Source: Streptomyces rishiriensis | GTDB lineage: Bacteria > Actinomycetota > Actinomycetes > Streptomycetales > Streptomycetaceae | Direction: 5' to 3' | NCBI RefSeq assembly: GCF_003112535.1 | Contig: NZ_BEWA01000006.1 | Span: forward strand, 1-64,000 | DNA length: 64,000 nt | In this document: positions 26,140 through 36,323 of the stretch, one piece after another | Position numbering within the stretch: the first letter of the stretch is position 1 | Layout: each line of letters starts with the position of its first letter | Translations under genes and position numbers: made by a program | The notes under the pieces: generated by a model | Told to the model about the DNA's origin: nothing | Database searches by the model: none | The model's input: only the letters and a program-made list of their open reading frames with translations

Positions 26140-27846
26140 ATGAGCGCCACTCAGACACCGCAGTCACCGCAGCCGCCACAGTCATCGCAGCCACCGCACT
26201 CACCGCAGACGGCCGCCGCGCCGCACCCCCGGGCTCCCGCCAGCCAGGCGACGAAGGAGACCCTGGAGGACTACACCCTCCGCTTCGCGCCCCGCAGTTA
26301 CCGCCGCTGGACCCCGATGGTCGTGGCGACCACCGCCCTGGGCGGCATCGCGTACATGGCCGACTTCTCCATCGGCGCCGGCATCGGCCTCGCCCACGGC
26401 ACCGGCAACGCACTCGTCGCGATCGCCGTCGCCGCGGTCGTCATCTTCGTCACCGGATTCCCGCTCGCCTACTACGGCGCCCGCTACAACATCGATCTCG
26501 ACCTGATCACCCGCGGTTCCGGCTTCGGCTACTACGGCTCGGTGCTGACCAGCGTCATCTTCGCCAGCTTCACCTTCATCTTCTTCGCCCTCGAAGGCTC
26601 GATCATGGCCCAGGGCCTGAAACTGGGCCTCGGGCTGCCGCTGTGGCTGGGCTACCTGGCCTCCACGCTGATGGTGATCCCGCTGGTGATCTACGGCATG
26701 AAGGCGCTCAGCAAGCTCCAGGTGTGGACGACGCCGGTCTGGCTGCTGCTGATGGTCGCGCCGCTGGTCTACCTCGTCGCCACCGACCCCGGCACGGTCG
26801 ACCGGTTCCTCGCCTACGCGGGCACGGACGGCGACGGCGGCGTGCACACCGCTCCCGTGCTGCTCGGCGCGGGCGTGTGCCTCTCCCTCATCGCTCAGAT
26901 CGGCGAACAGATCGACTACCTGCGCTTCATGCCGCCGAGGACCGAGGCGAACAAGCGCACCTGGTGGACGGCCGTGATCATGGCCGGTCCCGGCTGGGTG
27001 GTGCTCGGCGCGCTGAAGCAGGCCATCGGCGTCTTCCTCGCCGTGTACATCCTGGCCGAGGTGGGCCCGGCCGCGGCCACCGAGCCGATCCAGCAGTTCC
27101 GTGGGGCCTTCGACGCGATGATGCCGTCCTGGCTGGTCGTCCCGCTGGCCGTGGCCCTCGTCGTGATCAGCCAGATCAAGATCAACGTGACGAACGCGTA
27201 CTCCGGATCGCTGGCGTGGACGAACTCCTTCACCCGCGTCACCCGGCACTATCCCGGGCGCCTGGTCTTCGTCCTGGTCAACCTGGGCTTCGCGCTCGCC
27301 CTGATGGAAGCCGACATGTTCAGCTTCCTCAACGACATCCTCGGCTTCTACTCGAACTGCGCGATCGCCTGGGTCGTCACCGTCGCCACGGACATCGGCG
27401 TCAACAAGTACCTGCTCAAACTGTCCCCGCACGCCCCCGAGTTCCGCCGGGGCATGCTGTACGCGGTCAACCCGGTGGGCGTCATCGCCTTCCTGGCCGC
27501 GTCCGGCCTGTCCATCGCCATGTACTTCCATGCCCTCGGCGACACCCTCCAGCCGTACTCCCCCGTCGCCGCCGCCGTCATCGCGTTCGTCGTCACCCCG
27601 CTGATGGCCGTCGTCACCAAGGGCAGGTACTACCTGCGCCGTGCGGACGACGGCATCGCCGAGCCGCTGCTCGACGCGGAGGGCAACCCCAGCGCGACGA
27701 CGTACGACTGCCACGTCTGCCACCTGCCCTACGAGCGTCCCGACGTCGCCGCCTGCCGGACGCACGACGCGATGGTCTGCTCGCTGTGCCTGAGCACTGA
27801 CGCGGTGGGCGACCACGTGCTGCCCGCCGGGCCGAAGACCGCCTGA
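26140..27846 (+). CDS. NCS1-family purine/cytosine permease with C-terminal cysteine-rich domain
   Basis: 568-residue membrane transporter. After a disordered Gln/Pro-rich leader of about 35 residues, about twelve transmembrane helices span residues 60-515, with NCS1-type segments such as RYNIDLDLITRGSGFGYYG, SQIKINVTNAYSGSLAW and LIAQIGEQIDYLRFMPP. Likely substrates are nucleobases, hydantoins or related compounds. The last about 50 residues hold CHVCHLPYERPDVAACRTHD and CSLC, a zinc-ribbon-like set of cysteines and histidines unusual for a permease. It starts 2 nt after the truncated GntR frame. The C-terminal domain may sense metal or bind a partner (inference). Confidence 0.9.
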   Translation: MSATQTPQSPQPPQSSQPPHSPQTAAAPHPRAPASQATKETLEDYTLRFAPRSYRRWTPMVVATTALGGIAYMADFSIGAGIGLAHGTGNALVAIAVAAVVIFVTGFPLAYYGARYNIDLDLITRGSGFGYYGSVLTSVIFASFTFIFFALEGSIMAQGLKLGLGLPLWLGYLASTLMVIPLVIYGMKALSKLQVWTTPVWLLLMVAPLVYLVATDPGTVDRFLAYAGTDGDGGVHTAPVLLGAGVCLSLIAQIGEQIDYLRFMPPRTEANKRTWWTAVIMAGPGWVVLGALKQAIGVFLAVYILAEVGPAAATEPIQQFRGAFDAMMPSWLVVPLAVALVVISQIKINVTNAYSGSLAWTNSFTRVTRHYPGRLVFVLVNLGFALALMEADMFSFLNDILGFYSNCAIAWVVTVATDIGVNKYLLKLSPHAPEFRRGMLYAVNPVGVIAFLAASGLSIAMYFHALGDTLQPYSPVAAAVIAFVVTPLMAVVTKGRYYLRRADDGIAEPLLDAEGNPSATTYDCHVCHLPYERPDVAACRTHDAMVCSLCLSTDAVGDHVLPAGPKTA

Positions 27847-28096
27847 ACCGCGTCGGGCGGCGGGACTCGGCCCCGTCGCCCGGCCGGGGGCGCGGCACGC
27901 CTGTGGTAGCTTGCCGACGCCGGTCGCCCCCGGGTACGTACCTGCGGGTGCCCGCGGCGGCGCGGCGGGGAGAGCGTCGGACGGACCGGTCGGCCATCGA
28001 CCACCGGTCATCGACCACCGGTCATCGACCGCCGCCGCCGGCCACGAACTCGCGGCCGGGAACCGCGCGCCCCGGCACGGACCTGGAGGAGCACCC
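27847..28096. repeat. Leader region with 14-bp tandem repeat
   Basis: The space ahead of the phosphatase gene contains CATCGACCACCGGT three times (27995-28008, 28009-28022 and a diverged copy from 28023). The Shine-Dalgarno GGAGGA at about 28086 follows. No riboswitch-like core was seen here. Confidence 0.7.
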
Positions 28097-28771
28097 GTGA
28101 CGAGCCGTGTCACCTTCGTCTCGCCCGCCATGAACGCGTCGCTGCGTCAGGCCCGTTTCGACGACGGAGACTCGATCGACGCGGGTGGGGCGGCGCGAGC
28201 CCGAGCAGTGGCCGGCGCGCTGCCCACGGGTGTGCGTGTCGTGACGTCTCCCACCGTGCGCTGCCGGGAGACGGCCGCCGCGCTGGGCCTCGGCGCGGTC
28301 GGGGTGACGGGACCGGCTGCGTCCGCAGCGGAAGCGACGGAGCCGGCGGAGCCCGTGAACCCGATGGAGCCTGTGGAGCCCGTGGAACCGGTGGAGTTGG
28401 CCGGGCTGGACGTGGGGCGCTGGCGGGGGCTGACCCTCGCCGAGGTGGGCGCCGCCGAGCCGGAGGCGGTGGCACGCTGGCTGGCCGATCCCGGATCCGC
28501 GCCGCACGGCGGGGAGTCCGTCGAGGACCTGTGCGCGCGGGTGGCGCGCTGGCTGGAGTCGTCGCGGGCGGAGGGCCGCACCCTCGCCGTGGTCGAGCCG
28601 GAGATCGTGCGAGCGGCGGTCGTCCATGTGCTGGGGACGCCCCTGACGGCCTTCTGGCGGCTCGACGTGCCGCCGCTCACGGCCACCTCGATCAGCGGGC
28701 GCGGCGGCCGCTGGAACCTGCGGCTCGGACATCCGCCGGACGCGCCCGAGGCTTCCGCCGCAGGATCATGA
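28097..28771 (+). CDS. Histidine phosphatase family protein (possible CobC-like)
   Basis: 224-residue protein of the histidine phosphatase (phosphoglycerate mutase-like) clan. Recognisable parts are TSPTVRCRETAAALGLG, the LDVGRWRGLTLAEV segment and GGESVEDLCARVARWLES. The usual N-terminal RHG is replaced by SPAMNASLRQARF, so the catalytic His is not where expected; the later His is also missing in TLAVVEPEIVRAAV. It may therefore be inactive or divergent. The linker EPAEPVNPMEPVEPVEPVE is a short-period repeat. GTG at 28097 follows GGAGGA. Convergent with the cobalt genes cbtA/cbtB, which suggests a cobalamin-related role (inference). Confidence 0.75.
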   Translation: MTSRVTFVSPAMNASLRQARFDDGDSIDAGGAARARAVAGALPTGVRVVTSPTVRCRETAAALGLGAVGVTGPAASAAEATEPAEPVNPMEPVEPVEPVELAGLDVGRWRGLTLAEVGAAEPEAVARWLADPGSAPHGGESVEDLCARVARWLESSRAEGRTLAVVEPEIVRAAVVHVLGTPLTAFWRLDVPPLTATSISGRGGRWNLRLGHPPDAPEASAAGS

Positions 28772-28868
28772 CGCCACGTCATGTCACTGCGCGTCACGGA
28801 CGAGGGGGGCGGTGGCACCGCCGGTCGTGTCGACGACGGCTCCTGGTCCCGGACGGCGCCCGGAGAAC

Positions 28869-28905
28869 GCGAGAGGGCCCGCGAACGTTCCGCGGGCCCT
28901 CTCGC
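28869..28905. terminator. Bidirectional hairpin terminator
   Basis: A perfect 15-bp inverted repeat (GCGAGAGGGCCCGCG at 28869-28883, complement at 28891-28905) with a 7-nt loop, between the convergent phosphatase and cbtA genes. Confidence 0.85.
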
Positions 28906-28940
28906 CGTGTCGACTCCGGACAAGTCGTCTGCCGGCCGGG

Positions 28941-29705
28941 TCAGTTCGGGGCGGCGGCCGTCGCCTTCGTGCCGGCGGGTCTCGTCGCCGGACGGGGATT
29001 CAGCAGCCGCTCCGCCAGTTCGCCGAAGACGAGGCCGAAGGCCGCCCACATCGTCACCTGCATGGCGAGCGAGGAGAGGCGGAACCGCCACAGCAGTGTG
29101 GCCGGGAAGTCGGCCGGCACCTCGTTGACGGCGGGCAGGAAGCCGTACGCCAGCCCGATCACGAGCACGAAGCCGACGACGGCGGCCACCGTGGCGTTCC
29201 ATGTGCCGAGCCGCGGCGTGAGCCGCTTGCCGGCGATCACCGCGGCGATCGCGAGGAGCACGCCGAGCACCATCATCAGGAAGTACAGCGTGGTGCGCTT
29301 GGCGATGGTGTCGTGGTCGCCGACGGCGGGCGGGTTGGCCGGGTACTTGAGGAACGGCACGACGTACACGGTGAGCAGCGCGGCCCCGGACAGCAGCAGC
29401 GCCGTGGCCCGCGGGCCGAAGCGTCCGACGCGGCCCAGGGCGAAACAGTAGGCCAGCGCGGCGATGCCGCCGAAGGCCACCCCGTAGAGCAGGACGCCGG
29501 TGGCCAGACCGGCGGTGGACTGCAGGCTGCGGGAGACGAGTTCGACCTCGTGCTCGTGTGCGGGGGCGTGGGACTCCTCGAAGCCGATCGCGCCGTCGAC
29601 GTTCGGCTCACCGAGGAAGTACGCCACGACCAGGGCGAGCACGCCGGCCCCCAGGCCGGCGAGCATGCCCCGGACGAGCAGGTTTCTTACGGTTGTGGAA
29701 TTCAT
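28941..29705 (-). CDS. cbtA: CbtA family cobalt transporter subunit
   Basis: 254-residue membrane protein with about six transmembrane helices. The first is VRGMLAGLGAGVLALVVAYFLGEP; then come GFEESHAPAHEHE (a His-rich loop), STAGLATGVLLYGVAFGG, VYVVPFLKYPANPPAVGD and a C-terminal helix in LAMQVTMWAAFGLVFGEL. These are CbtA features; CbtA works with CbtB as a putative cobalt importer linked to vitamin B12 synthesis. ATG at 29705 lies 19 nt after the cbtB stop. The cobalamin riboswitch upstream of cbtB controls both genes. It ends at the terminator shared with the phosphatase. Confidence 0.93.
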   Translation of the reverse strand: MNSTTVRNLLVRGMLAGLGAGVLALVVAYFLGEPNVDGAIGFEESHAPAHEHEVELVSRSLQSTAGLATGVLLYGVAFGGIAALAYCFALGRVGRFGPRATALLLSGAALLTVYVVPFLKYPANPPAVGDHDTIAKRTTLYFLMMVLGVLLAIAAVIAGKRLTPRLGTWNATVAAVVGFVLVIGLAYGFLPAVNEVPADFPATLLWRFRLSSLAMQVTMWAAFGLVFGELAERLLNPRPATRPAGTKATAAAPN

Positions 29706-29724
29706 GCGGGTGCGGCGCCCCTTG

Positions 29725-29946
29725 TCAGTGGCAGGGGAAGCCGAGCAGGTGACGGGCGTCGTGCACCCACTCGTGCACGCCCTCGCCGGAGACCACGGAC
29801 GTGGCGCCCTGCTCGGCGCCGACGAAGTAGAGCAGGACCAGCATCAGGACGCCGAAGAAGACGGCCCAGGGGGCGATGTCCTTCAGCGGCAGCTTGGCGG
29901 GTACGACAGGGGTGGTGGCGGTCGGCTGGGCGACATGCTGCGCCAT
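29725..29946 (-). CDS. cbtB: CbtB family cobalt transporter subunit
   Basis: 73-residue protein with a single transmembrane helix (WAVFFGVLMLVLLYFVGAEQG) and a C-terminal metal-binding segment HEWVHDARHLLGFPCH, the hallmark of CbtB. It is thought to partner CbtA in cobalt uptake for cobalamin synthesis. ATG at 29946 follows GAGGAG with normal spacing. It is the first gene behind the cobalamin riboswitch at 29994-30103, and the pairing TGGGA with TCCCA near 29960-29978 ahead of its Shine-Dalgarno may form part of the expression switch. Confidence 0.93.
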   Translation of the reverse strand: MAQHVAQPTATTPVVPAKLPLKDIAPWAVFFGVLMLVLLYFVGAEQGATSVVSGEGVHEWVHDARHLLGFPCH

Positions 29947-29993
29947 GGCAGGGTCTCCTCTGGGAGTTCGCGTCCCATCTCGGTGGTGCACAG

Positions 29994-30103
29994 GACGACG
30001 GTCCCGGGTCTGACTCGCGACGCGCCCCCCGTTTCCGGGCGACGCATCGATCACAGTGGCGCGACCGTGCCGGATTTCCACCGGCTTCCGTGGCACCGTC
30101 GTC
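29994..30103 (-). ncRNA. Cobalamin riboswitch
   Basis: On the minus strand the core reads, in order, GCCACGGAAGCCGGUGGAAA, UCCGGCACGGUCGCGCCACU, GUGAUCGAUGCG and AGUCAGACCC. These are the conserved elements of B12 riboswitches (GGAAnnnGGUGnAAAUCC, GCCACUG, AGUCAGA). A 9-bp P1 helix forms between 30095-30103 and 29994-30002. It lies 48 nt upstream of cbtB and should shut off cobalt uptake when cobalamin is plentiful. Confidence 0.92.
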
Positions 30104-30146
30104 GATATCAGAGCGACGGTACCGTGTGTCGCGTCCATGGCCAATA

Positions 30147-30169
30147 CCGCGTCACCTGGCGTGACGCGG
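30147..30169. promoter_or_regulatory. Perfect 9-bp-arm palindrome in divergent promoter region
   Basis: CCGCGTCAC-CTGGC-GTGACGCGG lies between cbtB (riboswitch side) and the PLP enzyme gene at 30350. It could be a repressor operator or a hairpin in the cbtB leader; the binding protein is unknown. Confidence 0.5.
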
Positions 30170-30349
30170 CTCTCGGCCGTCGCGTGGCCCGGATCGCCCG
30201 TCGCCGACCGGCCTGCGCGGGCGGAGGAAAACCCGGTGCGCGCTCGGCGTTCGCCGTCCGACCGGGGGCGGTCGCGGAAGGGTCCCGTGCTCCCGGCGCG
30301 TCGCCGGGATCCACTGGTGGGTCCGGGCGGCCGGTGCCAGAGTCGGGCC

Positions 30350-31606
30350 ATGGCCATAGACGTCGCCGCCCTCCGGGCCCACTTCCCCTCCCTCACGCAA
30401 GGGTTCGCCTTCTTCGACGGCCCGGGCGGGACGCAGACCCCCGTGCCGGTCGCCGAGGCGATCGCCCGGACCATGACCGGCCCGCTGTCCAACCGCGGGG
30501 CGGTCAGCGCGTCCGAGCGCAACGCCGAGCGGGCCGTCGCCGAGTTCCGGGCCGCCTACGCGGACCTGCTGGGCGTGCCGGCGAGCGGCGTCGTGCACGG
30601 GCGCAGCGCCACCCAGCTCACCTACGACTTCTCCCGGCACCTGGCCAAGGACTGGCGGGCGGGCGACGAGATCGTCCTGAGCCGGCTGGACCACGACGCG
30701 AACGTGCGGCCGTGGCTCCAGGCGGCGGAACGCGCCGGGGTCGCCGTCCGCTGGATCGGGATCGACGACGCGACCACCGAGCTCGACCTCGACTCCTACG
30801 AGCGGGCGCTGTCGCCCCGGACGCGGCTGGTCGCGGTGACGGCCGCCTCGAACGTGCTGGGCACCAGGCCGCCCCTGCGCCGGATCGCCGACCTGGCCCA
30901 CGAGGTCGGCGCCCTGGTCCACGTGGACGGGGTGCACTACGCCGCGCACCATCTCGTGGACGTGCCGGCGCTGGGGGCCGACCTGTTCGTCTGCTCGCCG
31001 TACAAGTTCCTCGGACCGCACTGCGGCGTGCTCGCCGGGTCGCCGGACGTCCTCGAAACCCTCGCGCCGGACAAGCTGCTGCCCTCCACCGATACCGTGC
31101 CGGAGCGCTTCGAGTTCGGGACCCTGCCCTACGAGGTCCTGGCGGGCGCCACCGCCGCCGTCGACTTCCTGGCCGCGATGGACCCCGGGGGCGAAGGGGG
31201 CGAGGGGGGCGCGGGCGTGCGGGACGCGGCGCGGCCGGGCGTCTCCCGCAGGGAGCGGCTGAGGCGGTCGCTGGGCTCCCTGCACGCCCATGAGAACGCG
31301 CTGCGCGCCAGGATGGAGGAGGGACTGCGCGCGCTGGGCGACGCCGTCACCGTCCACTCGAAGGCGGCGGACCGCACCCCCACCGTCCTGATGACCCTGG
31401 AGGGCCGGGACGCCCTGGAGGCGCAGGCGCATCTGGCCGCGCGCGGGGTGGTGGCGCCGGCGGGCTCCTTCTACGCCTACGAGGTCTTCGCGGCGCTGAA
31501 GCTGCCGGACCCGTCGCTGCGGGTGGGACTCGCGCCCTACAACGACGCCGAGGACGTCGACCGACTGATCGACGCGCTGTCCTCGTTCCTGGCCACGGCC
31601 GTCTGA
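30350..31606 (+). CDS. Cysteine desulfurase-like class V aminotransferase
   Basis: 418-residue PLP-dependent enzyme of the NifS/CsdA-like group (fold type I). The N-terminus has FAFFDGPGGTQTP, the cofactor region has VDGVHYAAHHLVD, and the Schiff-base lysine is in CSPYKFLGPHCGVL (about residue 224). A Gly/Glu-rich insertion (PGGEGGEGGAGV) near residue 280 is encoded by G-rich repeats. The cysteine that acts in sulphur transfer in true desulfurases is not evident, so selenocysteine-lyase-like or other elimination activity is possible. ATG at 30350 lacks a clear Shine-Dalgarno. Followed by the 18-bp array ahead of furA. Confidence 0.85.
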   Translation: MAIDVAALRAHFPSLTQGFAFFDGPGGTQTPVPVAEAIARTMTGPLSNRGAVSASERNAERAVAEFRAAYADLLGVPASGVVHGRSATQLTYDFSRHLAKDWRAGDEIVLSRLDHDANVRPWLQAAERAGVAVRWIGIDDATTELDLDSYERALSPRTRLVAVTAASNVLGTRPPLRRIADLAHEVGALVHVDGVHYAAHHLVDVPALGADLFVCSPYKFLGPHCGVLAGSPDVLETLAPDKLLPSTDTVPERFEFGTLPYEVLAGATAAVDFLAAMDPGGEGGEGGAGVRDAARPGVSRRERLRRSLGSLHAHENALRARMEEGLRALGDAVTVHSKAADRTPTVLMTLEGRDALEAQAHLAARGVVAPAGSFYAYEVFAALKLPDPSLRVGLAPYNDAEDVDRLIDALSSFLATAV

Positions 31607-31628
31607 GCCGTTCGGGACGGCACGACGC

Positions 31629-31808
31629 ACGACGTTGTCACGACCCATGACGTTCTCCAGACCCACGACGTTGTCACGACCCACGACGTTCTCCAGACCC
31701 ACGACGTTGTCACGACCCACGACGTTCTCCAGACCCACGACGTTGTCACGACCCACGATGTTCTCCAGACCCGTGACGTTCTCCAGACCCACGATGTTCT
31801 CCAGACTT
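31629..31808. repeat. 18-bp tandem array, ten units, upstream of furA
   Basis: Ten contiguous 18-bp units of two alternating types: A, ACGACGTTGTCACGACCC, and B, ACGACGTTCTCCAGACCC, in order A-B four times then B-B. Later units drift (ATGACG, GTGACG, ACGATG). As 18 is a multiple of three, the array is open in frame with furA on the + strand and open on the - strand. It ends 51 nt before the furA start. Confidence 0.95.
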
Positions 31809-31859
31809 GCACCGTTCGTTTTCTTGAATGGTTCGTGTTTATGCCGTAGGTTCGACGTC
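31809..31859 (+). promoter_or_regulatory. furA: AT-rich furA promoter/operator region
   Basis: A short AT-rich stretch (TTCGTTTTCTTGAATGGTTC) with TTTATG near 31840 separates the array from the furA ATG. It is the only base-composition-favourable promoter or FurA-binding site; FurA autoregulation is known for Streptomyces furA-catalase-peroxidase pairs. No perfect Fur dyad was identified. Confidence 0.45.
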
Positions 31860-34584
<2,725 letters not shown>

Positions 34585-34625
34585 TCCCGGCACACCTGCC
34601 AACCTGCACGACAAGCACCGAACAC

Positions 34626-34670
34626 CCGGGGCGTCCAGCTCGGTCCACAGGGCCGAGCCGGGCGCCCCGG
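34626..34670 (+). terminator. Hairpin terminator after katG
   Basis: CCGGGGCG (34626-34633) pairs with CGCCCCGG (34663-34670), and an inner CTCGG/CCGAG pair extends the stem. It lies about 40 nt beyond the katG stop. Confidence 0.75.
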
Positions 34671-34694
34671 CGCGTTGCCCGACTGTCCAAACCA

Positions 34695-34764
34695 TTGACG
34701 AGGACATGCACGCCCCCTATCTTCTGGCCGAAGTTACGAACCATGTTCGATATAACGAACATGG
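34695..34764 (+). promoter_or_regulatory. GH43 promoter with perfect operator dyad
   Basis: TTGACG (34695-34700) and TATCTT (34718-34723) are spaced 17 bp, a vegetative-type promoter. Just after the likely start site lies CCATGTTCG-ATATAA-CGAACATGG (34741-34764), a perfect dyad with 9-bp arms, placed as a roadblock operator for a sugar-responsive repressor. The repressor is not adjacent. Confidence 0.7.
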
Positions 34765-34800
34765 GGAACAGGGTGCTTCACGGACAAGGGACGGTCCCGT

Positions 34801-36291
34801 ATGCCTCGGATGTACCACCGCAGATCCCTGCTGGTCTGCGTGGTGACGCTCCTCGTCGCCCTGGTGGCGGCCACCCAGCCGGTGTCCGCGGCCGACGGCC
34901 GCCCGTACACCAACCCGCTGAAGTCGGCCAAGGGCGCCGACCCCTGGCTGGAGTACTACAACGGCGACTACTACCTGATCACCACGACGTTCACCGGCGT
35001 CCTCGGCATGCGCAAGTCGCCCACGCTCGCGGGACTGGCCACCGCGCCCACCGTGCAGGTCTGGTCGGACACCACCGCGACCCGCAACAGCAACATCTGG
35101 GCGCCGGAGATCCACCGGTTCAACGGTCACTGGTACCTGTACTACTCGGCCGCGCCGAGCGGCGCCGCCTGCTGCGACCTTCAGCGCACCCAGGTCCTGG
35201 AGAGCGCGGGCGCAGACCCCCTGGGCCCGTACACCCACAAGGGATCGCTCACCGGCTCCAACCTCGACCCGGGCGGCTGGCTGATCGACGCGAGCGTGCT
35301 GCAGGCCGACGGAAAACTGTTCCTCGTCGGAAGCGGTTCCGTGAACGGGAGCAGACAGAGCCTGGTCATCGCCCCGATGAGCAACCCGTACACCCTGTCC
35401 AGCAACACGTTCACCGTCATTTCCAGCCCCACGCTGAGCTGGGAGACCTCGGGCGCGCCCGTCAACGAAGGACCTGAGCCGCTCTACCACGACGGACGTA
35501 CGTTTCTCACGTTCTCCGCGAGTTACTGCCAGACCGCGGACTACAAGCTCGGCCTGCTGGAACTGACCGGCGCCGACCCGCTCAGCCCGACCTCCTGGAC
35601 CAAGAAACAGACGCCCGTGTTCCAGCGCAACGACGCAGCAGGCGTCTACGGACCGGGCCACAACGGTTTCTTCACCTCACCCGACGGCACCGAGAACTGG
35701 ATCGTCTACCACGCCAACTCCTCCGCGAGCGGCGGCTGCGGCAACGGCCGGACGACCCGCGCCCAGAAGTTCACCTGGAACGCCGACGGCACGCCGAACT
35801 TCGGCGCCCCCGTCGCGCTCGGCACGACGCTCCCGGGCCCGTCCGGCGAGACGGCGACGACCCCGGCGTCGTACACCCTCGTCAACCGCAACAGCGGCAA
35901 GTGCCTCGACGTGTCCGGCGGTTCGGCCGCCGACGGCGCGAACATCCTCCAGTGGACCTGCAACGGCGGGGCCAACCAGAAGTGGCGGATAGAGGACCGG
36001 GGCGACGACACCAGCCGGCTGGTGAACGTGGCCACCGGCAAGGTGATGGACACCGCAGACTGCTCCACCGCGGACGGCGCCGACCTTCGCCAGTGGTCAT
36101 GGCTGAACAACACCTGCCAGCGCTTCCGCCTCGTCTTCACCGCGAGCGGCGACTACGTCCGCCTCGTCGGCGAGAACAGCGCGAAGGTCGCCGACGTGGC
36201 GAACTGCGGCACCGCCGACGGCGCCGACGTACGGCAGTGGACCTGGCTGGACAACACCTGCCAGCAGTGGCGCCTCGTGCCCACCACCTGA
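34801..36291 (+). CDS. Secreted GH43 glycoside hydrolase with C-terminal ricin-type (CBM13) domain
   Basis: 496-residue secreted enzyme. Residues 1-30 are a signal peptide (HRRSLLVCVVTLLVALVAATQPVSA). A five-bladed GH43 domain follows, with the catalytic base Asp in KGADPWLE, the pKa-tuning Asp in WLIDASVL and the acid Glu in VNEGPEPLYHDG. Residues about 362-496 form a ricin-B-lectin domain with three repeats (VNRNSGKCLDVSGG, ATGKVMDTADC, ENSAKVADVANC), each ending in a QxW-like motif. Such enzymes cleave arabinan or arabinoxylan side chains. ATG at 34801 is used; ATG at 34810 is possible. It is 32 nt ahead of a second GH43 gene, probably in one operon. Confidence 0.93.
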   Translation: MPRMYHRRSLLVCVVTLLVALVAATQPVSAADGRPYTNPLKSAKGADPWLEYYNGDYYLITTTFTGVLGMRKSPTLAGLATAPTVQVWSDTTATRNSNIWAPEIHRFNGHWYLYYSAAPSGAACCDLQRTQVLESAGADPLGPYTHKGSLTGSNLDPGGWLIDASVLQADGKLFLVGSGSVNGSRQSLVIAPMSNPYTLSSNTFTVISSPTLSWETSGAPVNEGPEPLYHDGRTFLTFSASYCQTADYKLGLLELTGADPLSPTSWTKKQTPVFQRNDAAGVYGPGHNGFFTSPDGTENWIVYHANSSASGGCGNGRTTRAQKFTWNADGTPNFGAPVALGTTLPGPSGETATTPASYTLVNRNSGKCLDVSGGSAADGANILQWTCNGGANQKWRIEDRGDDTSRLVNVATGKVMDTADCSTADGADLRQWSWLNNTCQRFRLVFTASGDYVRLVGENSAKVADVANCGTADGADVRQWTWLDNTCQQWRLVPTT

Positions 36292-36323
36292 CCCCCGCAC
36301 CCCCTTCCCCCTGGAGAACCCCC

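Noticed and set aside
31629..31808. Array resembling a CRISPR
   Set aside because: The units are contiguous 18-mers with no variable spacers and no cas genes in the window.
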